Virus record (IMG/VR): IMGVR_UViG_3300025646_006475
Span: 1-36,891 of that record
DNA: 36,891 bases
From: a virus
Direction: 5' to 3' (one strand)
In this document: piece by piece, positions 14,209 through 21,165 of the stretch
Numbering within the stretch: the first letter of the stretch is position 1
Layout of the letters: every line of letters starts with the position of its first letter
Translations under genes and position numbers: made by a program
Notes under the pieces: generated by a model
The model's input: only the letters and a program-made list of their open reading frames with translations
Told to the model about the DNA's origin: nothing
Databases searched by the model: none

Positions 14209-16017
14209 ATGGGAGCATTATTAGAATCAGGTCTAGTTGGTAACATCGGTCTTAAGCACTTGAAAGTTATCAAAGAAGACACAATCAACAAATGGGACAA
14301 ATTAGGATTCTTAGAGGGTCTTAAAGGTCACCTTAAAGAAAACGTAGCTCAATTATACGAGAACCAAGCGTCTCACTTAATTAACGAAGCTGCATCAACT
14401 ACAGACAGTGGTTCATTTGAAACTGTTGTTTTTCCAATTGTTAGAAGAGTATTCTCTAAACTTTTGTCTAACGACATCGTTTCTGTACAAGCAATGAATT
14501 TACCAATTGGTAAGTTATTCTACTTTGTACCTAAAATTCAAGGTTACACAGGTGGTACCGCTAATCAGTCAGGTCAACACTACGCACCTGTAGGTTCACC
14601 AGGAAACTACCCAGGTAATCCTGATGCTGGTTACATCGGTGATGGTTCATACGCTAAAAACCTTTACGATTTATTCTACGAAGGTAACGAAGCATCTTTG
14701 GACCCTCCAGGATTGTTTGACTACTCAAAAGGTAGATGGACAGCAGTAACTGCAACAACTAATACTGTTGTATGGAATGGTAGTAATTTAGATATCGCAG
14801 ACTATTCTGAAGATAACTACAGAAAAGTGTTGTTAAAAATGACAGGTTTCGCATCAGCAGGTGCTGGTAAACTTATCGGTCCTGATGGTCAGGAAATGGA
14901 TAGCGAAGCTTTCTTAAGCGATTTGAAAATTGTTCCAACAGTTGCAACATCAGGTCAAGCTGGTTGGGATTTAGGAACAGGAGCTCAGTTGTTCAGAGTA
15001 GTAACTCAGAAATACGGTAAAGGTATTGTTCAGTACGGTTCACAAGCACAAGCTGCATGGCCAGCTAATGGTGGTGGTGGATACTACGACAACATCTGTA
15101 ACGCTAACGGAGAAATCTACTTAGAAGTAGACCTTCAAACACCAGTTTGTATCTCATGTGGTGATTCATCATTAGATGGTTACACAGGTACAACATTCTC
15201 AGCTTCTTCAGCTAACAGTGCAGCGTTCATCGCGGTATACAGAAGATATGAAGAGTTAGAGTTTGAAGATAAAATCGGTGAAGTTTCTTTTGACCTTGAG
15301 TCAGTAACAGTTTCTGTTACAGAAAGAAAACTTAGAGCACAGTGGTCACCTGAATTAGCTCAGGACGTAGCTGCGTTCCATAACATTGACGCTGAGGCTG
15401 AATTGACAGCATTGTTGTCAGAGCAAATCGCAGCTGAGATTGACCGTGAAATCTTGAGAGACTTGAGAAAAGGTGCGGCTTGGACATTACGTTGGGATTA
15501 CAACGGATGGAAGAGATTAGGTTCTAACGCAGTTCCTTACACTCAGAAGGACTGGAACCAAACTCTTATCACTGCAATCAACCAAATTTCAGCACAAATC
15601 CACAAATCAACATTGAGAGGTGGAGCTAACTGGATTGTTGTATCTTCAGAGATAAGTGCAATCTTTGACGACTTGGAGTACTTCCACGTATCAAACGCTT
15701 CTCCAGAGCAAGACCAATACAACATGGGTATTGAAAGAGTTGGTACTTTGGCTGGTAGATATCAGGTTTATAGAGACCCTTACTTCCCACCAAACACAGT
15801 ATTGTTGGGTCACAAAGGTACGTCTTTACTTGACACTGGTTACATCTACGCACCGTATGTACCTCTTCAATTAACTCCAACAATGTATAATCCATTCAAC
15901 TTCACACCAATCAAGGGTATCATGACAAGATACGCTAAGAAGATGGTGAACAACCGTTTCTACGGTAAAATCACAGTTGATGGTGTTAGAACATTTGACT
16001 TAAACGAGTTGAGATAA
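14209..16017 (+). CDS. Major capsid protein (T4 gp23-like)
   Basis: A 602-aa HK97-fold capsid protein. Similarity to T4 gp23 shows in VQAMNLPIGKLFYFVPKIQG, in LRAQWSPELAQDVAAFHNID and AELTALLSEQIAAEIDREIL (compare IELAQDLRAVHGMDAD in T4), and in GRYQVYRDPYFPPNTVLLGH followed by YIYAPYVPL. T4 gp23 is cleaved after Glu65 in FLTE-A; here SHLINE-AAST suggests cleavage after Glu60. It is about 80 residues longer than T4 gp23, with extra sequence in the middle. Codons are markedly richer in C-ending forms (AAC, TTC, TAC, GAC) than in neighbouring genes, as expected for the most abundant virion protein. The leader is A-rich with no SD. Confidence 0.96.
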   Translation: MGALLESGLVGNIGLKHLKVIKEDTINKWDKLGFLEGLKGHLKENVAQLYENQASHLINEAASTTDSGSFETVVFPIVRRVFSKLLSNDIVSVQAMNLPIGKLFYFVPKIQGYTGGTANQSGQHYAPVGSPGNYPGNPDAGYIGDGSYAKNLYDLFYEGNEASLDPPGLFDYSKGRWTAVTATTNTVVWNGSNLDIADYSEDNYRKVLLKMTGFASAGAGKLIGPDGQEMDSEAFLSDLKIVPTVATSGQAGWDLGTGAQLFRVVTQKYGKGIVQYGSQAQAAWPANGGGGYYDNICNANGEIYLEVDLQTPVCISCGDSSLDGYTGTTFSASSANSAAFIAVYRRYEELEFEDKIGEVSFDLESVTVSVTERKLRAQWSPELAQDVAAFHNIDAEAELTALLSEQIAAEIDREILRDLRKGAAWTLRWDYNGWKRLGSNAVPYTQKDWNQTLITAINQISAQIHKSTLRGGANWIVVSSEISAIFDDLEYFHVSNASPEQDQYNMGIERVGTLAGRYQVYRDPYFPPNTVLLGHKGTSLLDTGYIYAPYVPLQLTPTMYNPFNFTPIKGIMTRYAKKMVNNRFYGKITVDGVRTFDLNELR

Positions 16018-16035
16018 TTGAATCTAACTTAATAG

Positions 16036-16066
16036 AAAGGGGACCTAATTGGTCCCCTTTTTTTTT
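16036..16066 (+). terminator. Strong terminator after the capsid gene
   Basis: A perfect 10-bp stem AAAGGGGACC/GGTCCCCTTT with loop TAATT followed by a T-run, 18 bases after the gp23 stop codon. The 3' end of the leftward 69-aa gene is built from the same bases. Confidence 0.93.
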
Positions 16067-16254
16067 GCGATTTGTGGTTTACAATATAGTGGATTTTCAT
16101 TAAAAAGTTCACACCTAGCAATCTCAACCTTATCTCTAATATCTTGATATTCGTCACCACCTGAATGTTTGTGACCATTAAAATAAGCCTTAACTAAGAT
16201 ACGTTCTCCCTCTACAATAATGGATGATAATTCTTTTTCTCTATCAGTTCTCAT
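16045..16254 (-). CDS. Hypothetical protein, 69 aa
   Basis: A charged small protein starting MRTDREKELSSIIVEGERIL, with KAYFNGHKHSGGDEYQDIRD in the middle. It has no recognisable family. The last residues, AKKKGTN, are encoded by the rightward gp23 terminator hairpin, so the gene runs into that structure. The start overlaps the end of the upstream 75-aa gene by 11 bases, which suggests a two-gene leftward unit convergent with the capsid operon. Confidence 0.65.
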   Translation of the reverse strand: MRTDREKELSSIIVEGERILVKAYFNGHKHSGGDEYQDIRDKVEIARCELFNENPLYCKPQIAKKKGTN

Positions 16255-16471
16255 CAGTGATATTAGTTAATCCCCTAACACATTTTGAAACTATTTCTGT
16301 TTCTTGTAAAGAAAAAACACCCCTTTCAAATGAATATTCCAATGCTTTAATACACATAAATTTGAGTTGTGGTTCTGACATATTTTCAATCAAAGAATTT
16401 AATTGTTCTATGTCATAATAATCAATACAACCAAACAATCTTCCTATTGGTCTTTTTTCGTTATTCTCCAT
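16244..16471 (-). CDS. Hypothetical protein, 75 aa
   Basis: A helical acidic protein (YYDIEQLNSLIENMSEPQLK near 18-37). No family is recognised. It overlaps the downstream 69-aa gene by 11 bases and is divergent from the zinc-ribbon gene at 16505. The shared 33-base spacer contains 16480-16487, which reads TATTTATA rightward and TATAAATA leftward; the latter is the classic T4 late promoter and sits eight bases before this ATG. Confidence 0.65.
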   Translation of the reverse strand: MENNEKRPIGRLFGCIDYYDIEQLNSLIENMSEPQLKFMCIKALEYSFERGVFSLQETEIVSKCVRGLTNITDEN

Positions 16472-16479
16472 AATTAGTA

Positions 16480-16487
16480 TATTTATA
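16480..16487 (+). promoter_or_regulatory. TATTTATA box in a divergent spacer
   Basis: ATATTTATAG lies 17 bases before the rightward ATG at 16505. On the other strand the same bases read TATAAATA, eight bases before the leftward ATG at 16471, so the direction of use is ambiguous here. Confidence 0.4.
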
Positions 16488-16504
16488 GTAATATAGTAAA
16501 TCTT

Positions 16505-16981
16505 ATGGATAATGACAAGAAATTAAAAGAAGACTTGGCGGTTTGGTTTGGTAAAAAGAAAAAACCAAAAGGTAGTAAACAACCTAAAGGTCCTTGGGTA
16601 GACATTTGTAGAAAGGATAAGGATGGTAAACATCCACCTTGTGGTAGAAGTGATGCTGATAAGGGGTCATATCCAAAATGTAGAGCTGCGGGTGTTGCGG
16701 GTAAAATGACTGATGCTGAGAAAAAAAGTGCTTGTCAACAAAAAAGAAGAGTTGAAAAAAAAGATACTCAAACGGGTAAAGGTCAAAAACCTAATTGGGT
16801 TTCACATAAGAAGAAAAAGAAAAATGAATCGGTTAGACGATTAATTACCGCCATTCTTAAAGAAGAAGTTACAAAAAGTAGAGTTATTTGTGATGAGTGT
16901 GATTGGTCTTGGAAATTATCTGAAGGTGGGAATGACCCTTATATTTGTCATAAGTGTGGTCATGATAACAAACCTTCGTAA
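16505..16981 (+). CDS. Zinc-ribbon protein with Cys-rich basic domain
   Basis: A 158-aa basic protein with two visible modules. Residues about 28-80 contain WVDICRKDKDGKHPPCGRSD and KGSYPKCR, a short Cys-containing pattern I have seen in other phage hypothetical proteins but cannot name with certainty. The C-terminus is a treble-clef or zinc-ribbon-like unit with Cys129, Cys132, Cys148 and Cys151 in CDEC-x15-CHKC. A small helix SVRRLITAILKEEV precedes it. Such ribbons bind nucleic acid or protein. The gene is the only rightward one in a leftward neighbourhood and overlaps the convergent mgsA-like gene by 22 bases. Confidence 0.75.
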   Translation: MDNDKKLKEDLAVWFGKKKKPKGSKQPKGPWVDICRKDKDGKHPPCGRSDADKGSYPKCRAAGVAGKMTDAEKKSACQQKRRVEKKDTQTGKGQKPNWVSHKKKKKNESVRRLITAILKEEVTKSRVICDECDWSWKLSEGGNDPYICHKCGHDNKPS

Positions 16982-17340
16982 TACCCAATAAGAATATCGG
17001 CACTTTTGTAATTGGTCGCCAACGGTACATTGTGAACATCACAAAGTCTTAACAACATTTGAACATCTGGTTCATGTGGGTGTTTATCTAAGGGGTCTCT
17101 AAAAAATATTACACCTTCCAATTCACCTTTTGTTACCATTGATGCGATTTCAGCATCACCACCCATTGGTCCACTATTAACCGTATCAACTTTGTCCACA
17201 CCAGCATTTTTAATCATTTTACCTGTGGTTCCTGTTGCAACAATATCAATATTTGGTAAGTTAAAGAATTTTAATTTTTTCATTACAAAGGCAACCATCT
17301 CAGCCTTTTTACCATCGTGAGCAATTAGTGCAAATTTCAT
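16960..17340 (-). CDS. mgsA: Methylglyoxal synthase-like protein
   Basis: A 126-aa protein matching methylglyoxal synthase across its length; E. coli MgsA is 152 aa. I chose the ATG at 17340 because the longer frame opens with a GTG inside a terminator and adds nine residues foreign to the family. Motifs: ALIAHDGKK (His8, Asp9, Lys12), ATGTTG at 35-40, SGPMGGD at 56-62 with the catalytic Asp62, FFRDPL, and PHEPDV with His89 and Asp92. These align with E. coli His19, Asp20, Lys23, Asp71, His98 and Asp101, so the active site looks intact. The enzyme converts dihydroxyacetone phosphate to methylglyoxal and phosphate. It is the last leftward gene, beyond a terminator, so it may have its own promoter. 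An MGS-like domain of PurH or CarB is less likely because SGPMGGD is present. Confidence 0.9.
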   Translation of the reverse strand: MKFALIAHDGKKAEMVAFVMKKLKFFNLPNIDIVATGTTGKMIKNAGVDKVDTVNSGPMGGDAEIASMVTKGELEGVIFFRDPLDKHPHEPDVQMLLRLCDVHNVPLATNYKSADILIGYYEGLLS

Positions 17341-17352
17341 ATGACAAATATA

Positions 17353-17380
17353 ATAAAAAAATCCCACAAAAGTGGGATTT
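17353..17380 (-). terminator. Leftward terminator between the Cys-rich gene and mgsA
   Basis: On the minus strand, AAATCCCAC and GTGGGATTT form a perfect 9-bp stem around TTTT, followed by a T-run. It lies 26 bases downstream of the 164-aa gene and 12 bases upstream of the mgsA start codon. Confidence 0.9.
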
Positions 17381-17406
17381 CAAATGTTATTTATGTGTTA
17401 AAAAAT

Positions 17407-17901
17407 TTAACAATATGCTCCTGAACATTTTTTCTTACCATCATTACCTGGCATAGTTCCTTTACAAACTTGTACCGCATAACCGTTTGCGTAAGCCGAA
17501 GGATAAACTTCAAACTTAGATTTAGCTGCCGCAATACCTCTTGCACATAATGGTGTACCTGTCTTTTTTCTATTTTTTTTCTTTTTCTTTGCCTCCTCAA
17601 TCATATCAATATCCATGGTGTCAACCATTTCCATATCATCTTTTTTTGTTTCATTCATTAAGAAATCAAATACTTGGTCCATATTATTTTTTGCTTCTGC
17701 GATATGGTCTTGAGCCCAATCGTGACCGTTATCTAAAATAGATTCAATCATATTAGGGTCCATTTCTAACAACATTTCACATTGTCTTTGCATTTGTTGA
17801 AGATTGCTGAAGAACATATATCTATCAGTTTTCTTTTCATTAAGAACTTTTTTAACTAAGTTCATTAAATCATTTTCTGTTAACTTAACTGTTTTTTTCA
17901 T
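17407..17901 (-). CDS. Cys-containing protein, 164 aa, probable virion-associated
   Basis: The N-terminus KTVKLTENDLMNLVKKVLNE is an amphipathic helix of a kind I have seen repeatedly in large phage structural proteins. A Lys-rich linker (KKKKKNRKKT) leads to a C-terminal domain with LCARGIAAAKSKFEVYPSAY, then ANGYAVQVCKG and a final CSGAYC. This C-terminal pattern recurs in marine phage hypothetical proteins; its role is unknown to me. The gene starts one base after the stop of the large virion protein gene and ends in a terminator, so it is the last gene of the tail operon. Confidence 0.75.
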   Translation of the reverse strand: MKKTVKLTENDLMNLVKKVLNEKKTDRYMFFSNLQQMQRQCEMLLEMDPNMIESILDNGHDWAQDHIAEAKNNMDQVFDFLMNETKKDDMEMVDTMDIDMIEEAKKKKKNRKKTGTPLCARGIAAAKSKFEVYPSAYANGYAVQVCKGTMPGNDGKKKCSGAYC

Positions 17902-17902
17902 A

Positions 17903-19396
17903 TTATTTTTTGTTTACGATTTGGAATTGTAATACTTTCTTATAAGTATCCACTTCACCACTTGATGTCACTTTAATGTCAACAAAATATTCATTAGGTA
18001 TTTTGTCTCTTGTATCAAAAACAAAATAGTATTCATTTGGTGTTCTATTTATTGGAGTCCAATCTTGAACTTGAACTTCAGTAGTACCCTCTTTAACATA
18101 TATTCTATATTGAGCATCTACCTTGTTTAAAACTTCATTTCCGGTGTAAGCTTTTTTGATTATAATTCCCACCCTTCTAATGTCGGTATTTAATATCTTT
18201 TCGTTTTGTTTAATACCATAAGCCTCAAAACCATATAATGATGGTTCTTTTGATACTGAACCTATTGTAAACTCTTTTGAGTAGTTGTATAATACAAATT
18301 CGTTTGTTATGTCGTCTATTGATACACCATCAATGACAATACCCTTCCAAACATCAGTAAATTGACATGGTTTGGTATATCCACTAATAGGTGGTACTGA
18401 TACTTCATACACACCTTTTGTTACCAAACATGTTGTTAAACCTGTATGTCCTGATAGTGGTAAACCATCAGAATCAAATATATCAACCGTTGGGTCTGAA
18501 TCTAAATTTAACGGATTACCGTTTTGGTAAACATATAGATAAAGTTTGTTTGTTTTATTTGATACAAACAAGTTCCTATCGTCTTGAATTAAATCATCAT
18601 AATCAGTTAAAAGATATGGTTCGTAGAATGTTTGTGTGTGTCTTGTAAAGAATCCAACAGAATATTGTTCTGTAAGTCCTGTAATGTTTTCAACCTCAGG
18701 AACATAAGCAACACCCCAACCTGTAACACCAGTGATACTACCATTAAGAATTCCGTTAATTTCATTGGTCATATCAAAGTTGATATCTTCATTACCAAAT
18801 TCAAAGTGTTGTCTGTCAACAATAACCAAATCGTTATAATTTACATTACCTGTGTTTTCATTGTCATATAAACCCGATTGACTCCATAAATCAATTGTGG
18901 TTGCTTGGAACCAGTTTGCAGGTCTATCAGAATAAGATTTGTCACCATAAAATTGTGTCGTTGTTGCATTACCTGTTGGTGTGTTTGTCACCAAATTTGC
19001 ATAATCATATCCAACACCTTCATCCCAAGATTGGGGACTTCCTGTTGTTCCTGAGAACAAAGGAATTCTAAATAATACTAAGTCAAATGATGTTGCCCTT
19101 CTTGTACCTTCTGAAGTTACAGAATTTAATAATTCTAAATCAAATGAACTTGTGTTAATCATCGTTAATGTGTGTGTCATTGCTGACGTACACCCTGTTG
19201 ATATAACACCATCGGCAAGTTTTGCTCTTAATTGAGACAAATCCAAATCAAAAATAAATCTTGAATATGAAAGAGGGGCAAATGATGTTGGTGATGAACC
19301 AAAATACAATTGCGTAATTGGGTTTCTACCTGTGTTTACGTAGTTGTTGTATAGTATGGTGTCGTTCTTGCTAAAATATGACCTGTGGATTGACAT
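17903..19396 (-). CDS. Probable virion (tail/adhesin-like) protein, 497 aa
   Basis: A beta-rich protein with many Asn, Thr, Gly and aromatic residues, no membrane segment and few Lys or Arg clusters, as in phage tail fibre or baseplate-attached proteins. It starts MSIHRSYFSKNDTILYNNYV. The C-terminal ~200 residues look like consecutive immunoglobulin-like units (LYLYVYQNGNPLNLDSDPTV; then YYFVFDTRDKIPNEYFVDIK). The product of the rightward gene at 36231 has a similar style of opening. It lies directly downstream of the hub gene. A structural role is likely; a fibre or neck-whisker assignment would be a guess. Confidence 0.75.
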   Translation of the reverse strand: MSIHRSYFSKNDTILYNNYVNTGRNPITQLYFGSSPTSFAPLSYSRFIFDLDLSQLRAKLADGVISTGCTSAMTHTLTMINTSSFDLELLNSVTSEGTRRATSFDLVLFRIPLFSGTTGSPQSWDEGVGYDYANLVTNTPTGNATTTQFYGDKSYSDRPANWFQATTIDLWSQSGLYDNENTGNVNYNDLVIVDRQHFEFGNEDINFDMTNEINGILNGSITGVTGWGVAYVPEVENITGLTEQYSVGFFTRHTQTFYEPYLLTDYDDLIQDDRNLFVSNKTNKLYLYVYQNGNPLNLDSDPTVDIFDSDGLPLSGHTGLTTCLVTKGVYEVSVPPISGYTKPCQFTDVWKGIVIDGVSIDDITNEFVLYNYSKEFTIGSVSKEPSLYGFEAYGIKQNEKILNTDIRRVGIIIKKAYTGNEVLNKVDAQYRIYVKEGTTEVQVQDWTPINRTPNEYYFVFDTRDKIPNEYFVDIKVTSSGEVDTYKKVLQFQIVNKK

Positions 19397-19410
19397 TATT
19401 ACTTTTTTAT

Positions 19411-19418
19411 AATAAATA
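19411..19418 (-). promoter_or_regulatory. TATTTATT box before the 497-aa virion gene
   Basis: ATATTTATTA on the minus strand, 14 bases before the ATG ending at 19396. It lies in the short gap between two leftward tail genes. Confidence 0.4.
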
Positions 19419-20957
19419 TCAATTCAAACGAATATTTGTATTTAAAACTTTCTGAGAGGCATCATTTAATTGTTTTAGTATTTCATTCACCTGTGTTCCG
19501 TCTAATGAAACAGGTACTGGACCTGAACCTGGCATTGCGTGAACGTGTGAAATCATATATCTAACAATGATGTTTAATAATTCAATTAATTCCTCACCCC
19601 TAACCATTGAACTTGTATTTGGAAGTACATCATCCGTTAATTTGTCAATATCAATACCATATAATGTATCAATTAAATTAATTCTTTCTTTACCTGGTAT
19701 TGAACTCTTGTGTGATAATAAAACAATTTTATCACCCCCCATAATACCGAAAGTTTGGGGGTTATTTCTGTATTCTGTTACCGTCTCAACTTTTCGTGTA
19801 ATTTTTTGTGGTTTACCAATTTTTCCTTGTTGATACATCAAACCTGAACCAAAGATTGTATCCGTTGATTGATATTTAACATTTTTATAAATTTGGTTAA
19901 CATTTTTCCAAGCCTCGTTTTCAATTGCACTACTTGATTGGTGGTATTGAGAATTTGTCCATTTATTTGTGGTTTTATTTGGTCTAAAGAAAAATGGAAA
20001 CTGTGTGTTGATGCTTAATGTTGTATTATAAAACCCATCGTTAAACTTATTTATCTCATCAGATATAAAACTGGCAACACCATTTAGACTTAACGATTTA
20101 AACGTCACCTGATAGATTAAAAATTGTAAATCATCTATCTCACTGTTTACGTTGAGTTGATTGCTTAAAACACGTTCATTTTGTTTTAATTTGTAAAACT
20201 TAACACTACCATTGAATACGTTCTGAGAGTTTTCAGGATTATCAATGTCCCACTCCATCAAATAGTTTACAAATGATACATCACTCTCCAAGTTAAAAAT
20301 TACTTTTTCTTGTGGTGGTAGTTTTTCTTGAGTTCTACTTGATACTTGAAGAAAGGCTCTATTGACATTTGCAGTTGGTAGTGTGTTGGGGTTGTCCATA
20401 TTTAAAGACTTACCCGCTCTGATTAATACATCTTCATACTTTACAACCACATCTGAGTTACCCCTACCCAACAAAGAGTTATCACCTGGTTCGGGAAATA
20501 TTCCTTTTGAATTTAAATCCTTATAGGTACCATCCTCATTAAGAATATCAGTTGTTGGTTTGACTTGGTCACCTAATGCGGTTTGTTGTTTTGCGGCTTG
20601 ATAATTCTGATAATTCAAAGACATCGGTGACGAGAACGGTCCCTGTACGTAATAAATGTCTTGGTATTTGTAATCTTCATTTACATAAATTAACCATACT
20701 AATTCACCAGGTCTTGGGACCTGTGAAATATACATAGGTAAAAATGGTAATGTAACAAAGGGGTCATCAGGAGTCCAAGGTTTGATATCATCAGGTGAGT
20801 TAACAGTATTCAAATTGTTTCTTTGAGCATATCCTTTCAATACGTCTTGAATATTCGCATTGTTTTCAGGATATACACGTATTCTACCCAACATTTTTGG
20901 GTCATCAATATCCTGAACGATACCAGTAAACATTATTTGATTATTACTCTTGGCCAT
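19419..20957 (-). CDS. Baseplate hub protein (T4 gp5-like OB fold)
   Basis: A 512-aa protein whose first ~125 residues resemble the gp5/VgrG OB-fold: FTGIVQDIDDPKMLGRIRVY at 10-29, then VTLPFLPMYISQVPRPGELV and WLIYVNEDYKYQDIYYVQGP. This domain connects the central spike to the hub ring. The T4 gp5 lysozyme domain is not visible. The middle is unassigned, and the C-terminal part includes IMGGDKIVLLSHKSSIPGKE and a histidine-containing SHVHAMPGSGP before a final helix. The absence of lysozyme implies that another virion protein, or none, digests peptidoglycan. The 5' end overlaps the small upstream gene by 14 bases. Confidence 0.82.
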   Translation of the reverse strand: MAKSNNQIMFTGIVQDIDDPKMLGRIRVYPENNANIQDVLKGYAQRNNLNTVNSPDDIKPWTPDDPFVTLPFLPMYISQVPRPGELVWLIYVNEDYKYQDIYYVQGPFSSPMSLNYQNYQAAKQQTALGDQVKPTTDILNEDGTYKDLNSKGIFPEPGDNSLLGRGNSDVVVKYEDVLIRAGKSLNMDNPNTLPTANVNRAFLQVSSRTQEKLPPQEKVIFNLESDVSFVNYLMEWDIDNPENSQNVFNGSVKFYKLKQNERVLSNQLNVNSEIDDLQFLIYQVTFKSLSLNGVASFISDEINKFNDGFYNTTLSINTQFPFFFRPNKTTNKWTNSQYHQSSSAIENEAWKNVNQIYKNVKYQSTDTIFGSGLMYQQGKIGKPQKITRKVETVTEYRNNPQTFGIMGGDKIVLLSHKSSIPGKERINLIDTLYGIDIDKLTDDVLPNTSSMVRGEELIELLNIIVRYMISHVHAMPGSGPVPVSLDGTQVNEILKQLNDASQKVLNTNIRLN

Positions 20958-21165
20958 TTCTTGATTGATATTCTTTCAATACTTTATTGTATAAATTTTC
21001 TATATTATCTAAATGATAAGTTAAATCAACAATTAATTTTTTTGTCTCATCAAAATCCTCAAGTAAAAAATCCATAACTTTCGTTAAATCTTTATTTGGT
21101 TTTGACTTAATATCGGCAACAATATCTTTAACCTTATCAATATCTATTTTCTCGCTGTTTATCAT
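20944..21165 (-). CDS. Small coiled-coil protein, 73 aa
   Basis: Helical throughout: IDIDKVKDIVADIKSKPNKD, then KVMDFLLEDFDETKKLIVDL and YHLDNIENLYNKVLKEYQSR. The gene is locked between two tail genes, overlapping the upstream stop as ATGA and the downstream start by 14 bases, so it is translated with them. It is probably a small chaperone or accessory of baseplate assembly, but this rests on position only. Confidence 0.7.
   Translation of the reverse strand: MINSEKIDIDKVKDIVADIKSKPNKDLTKVMDFLLEDFDETKKLIVDLTYHLDNIENLYNKVLKEYQSRNGQE

Noticed and set aside
17341-17367. GTG start nine codons upstream of mgsA
   Set aside because: The added residues fall in the terminator hairpin and are foreign to the family, which begins at MKFALIAHD.
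17388-17394. A further TATTTAT on the plus strand
   Set aside because: No rightward gene follows it; it lies between two leftward genes, and similar strings also occur inside coding sequence, so it was not counted.
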